A DNA stretch of 20,816 bases from CAIWHR01 sp039915505. GTDB lineage: Bacteria > Pseudomonadota > Gammaproteobacteria > Burkholderiales > Casimicrobiaceae. Below the pieces are notes generated by a model. That model did no database searches. It was not told the DNA's origin and was given only the letters and a program-made list of their open reading frames with translations. This document shows, one piece after another, positions 20,001-20,816 of this stretch. The stretch's first letter is position 1. Every line of letters starts with the position of its first letter. The stretch covers positions 1 through 20,816 of the forward strand of contig JBDSND010000021.1 of NCBI GenBank assembly GCA_039915505.1. Direction: 5' to 3'. The translations under genes and the position numbers were made by a program.

Positions 20001-20816
20001 ATGCGTCGCCACTCGAGCTCCTCCCTGCCGCTGCCCGCCAACGATGGTCGGAGCGACTGGCGCGTGGTGGAAAAGCTCCTGCCTTACCTCTGGGCCTACA
20101 AGGGGCGGGTCATCGCGGCCCTCGTGGCGCTCATCGCCGCCAAGCTCGCTAACGTCGGCGTTCCGGTGGTGATGAAGGGGATCGTCGACTCGCTCGACCG
20201 CAACACGGCGGCGCTGGCCATACCGCTCGCGCTACTGGTGGCCTACGGTCTGCTGCGGCTGTCGACGACGGCGTTTACCGAGCTGCGCGAGTTCCTGTTT
20301 GCCAAGGTGACCCAGCGCGCGGTCCGCAACATCGCCCTCCAGGTGTTCCGGCATCTGCACGCCCTCAGCATGCGCTTTCACCTCGCGCGGCAAACGGGCG
20401 GACTCACCCGCGACGTCGAGCGTGGCACGCGCGGCATCTCAAGCCTGATCAGCTTCACCTTGTTTTCCATCCTGCCGACGCTAATTGAGATCGGTCTCGT
20501 GGCCGCGATCCTGATCGCCCGCTACGACTGGACGTTCGTCGCGATCACCTTCGTCGCACTGGCGCTCTATATCGTGGCGACGATCGCCATCACCGAATGG
20601 CGCACCAACTTCCGCCGCACCATGAACGAGCTGGACTCGCGGGCCAACACCCGTGCCATCGACAGCCTGCTGAACTACGAGACGGTCAAGTACTTCGGCA
20701 ACGAGGAGTTCGAGGCGCGGCGTTACGACGAGAGCATGCACACGTGGGAGCGGGCGGCGGTGAAAAGCCAGACGTCGCTATCGGCGCTCAACGTCACCCA
20801 GAGCGTGATCATCGCC
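20001..20816 (+). CDS. Atm1/HMT-type ABC exporter, N-terminal part (3' end outside window)
   Basis: The frame stays open from ATG 20001 to the window edge (272 codons). It encodes the transmembrane domain of a half-size ABC exporter. Hydrophobic spans include VIAALVALIAAKLANVGVPV, IPLALLVAYGLLRLSTTA, LIEIGLVAAILIA and FVAITFVALALYIVATIAI. Characteristic of the Atm1/HMT1 group are FHLARQTGGLTRDVERGTRG, TEWRTNFRRTMNELDS and SLLNYETVKYFGNEEFE, the last an almost diagnostic stretch in mitochondrial Atm1 and bacterial relatives that export glutathione-linked or metal-related compounds. The nucleotide-binding domain is beyond the window. It starts 32 bases after clsB on the same strand, with no strong ribosome site, and may belong to the same transcript. 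Confidence 0.9.
   Translation, partial: MRRHSSSSLPLPANDGRSDWRVVEKLLPYLWAYKGRVIAALVALIAAKLANVGVPVVMKGIVDSLDRNTAALAIPLALLVAYGLLRLSTTAFTELREFLFAKVTQRAVRNIALQVFRHLHALSMRFHLARQTGGLTRDVERGTRGISSLISFTLFSILPTLIEIGLVAAILIARYDWTFVAITFVALALYIVATIAITEWRTNFRRTMNELDSRANTRAIDSLLNYETVKYFGNEEFEARRYDESMHTWERAAVKSQTSLSALNVTQSVIIA

Overview
The window is GC-rich bacterial chromosomal DNA, densely coding, with short gaps and mostly plus-strand genes. The gene content points to a betaproteobacterium, probably of the Burkholderiales type: TcuA/TcuB tricarballylate genes beside a FAS1-like dehydratase and an adenylosuccinate-lyase-type enzyme, an EEP phosphatase overlapping a ClsB-type cardiolipin synthase, and an Atm1-type ABC exporter. 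The taxonomic call is inference from gene content and composition. No rRNA, tRNA, insertion sequence, phage gene or CRISPR array was seen.

Region 1 (1-5104) is an organic-acid catabolic block: the 3' part of tcuA, tcuB, a long intergenic spacer with a degenerate ~75-bp direct repeat and a strong hairpin, a FAS1/MaoC-like acyl-CoA hydratase, a CoA-transferase family III remnant broken by two frameshifts and a truncation, and a fumarase/adenylosuccinate-lyase superfamily enzyme. TcuAB oxidise tricarballylate to cis-aconitate. The later genes look like CoA-dependent hydration and lyase steps whose substrate cannot be read from sequence.

Region 2 (5105-9600) holds unconnected single genes: a pyridoxamine-phosphate-oxidase-fold protein, a 602-aa protein with a zeta-toxin-like P-loop kinase domain and no visible antitoxin, a small orphan minus-strand gene, a secreted cupin with a GTG start, and a tiny lysine-rich protein with a TTG start.

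Region 3 (9601-12932) has a minus-strand 3-hydroxyisobutyryl-CoA hydrolase/enoyl-CoA hydratase, a fumarylacetoacetate-hydrolase-family enzyme preceded by a perfect TATAAT box, and a short-chain dehydrogenase.

Region 4 (12933-16290) is the most unusual part. A 17-bp minisatellite of eight units leads into a secreted two-domain beta/gamma-crystallin-like protein. A BatA-like membrane von Willebrand A protein follows, then a second secreted single-domain beta/gamma-crystallin-like protein with a Tyr/Arg/Asp-rich tail, closed by a clear rho-independent terminator. The two crystallin proteins are paralogues with matching Cys pairs, but only the second keeps canonical calcium-clamp motifs.

Region 5 (16291-20816) carries a glutamate dehydrogenase, then an EEP-family phosphatase translationally coupled to a ClsB-like phospholipase-D-family cardiolipin synthase, and the 5' part of an Atm1/HMT-type ABC exporter that runs off the window.
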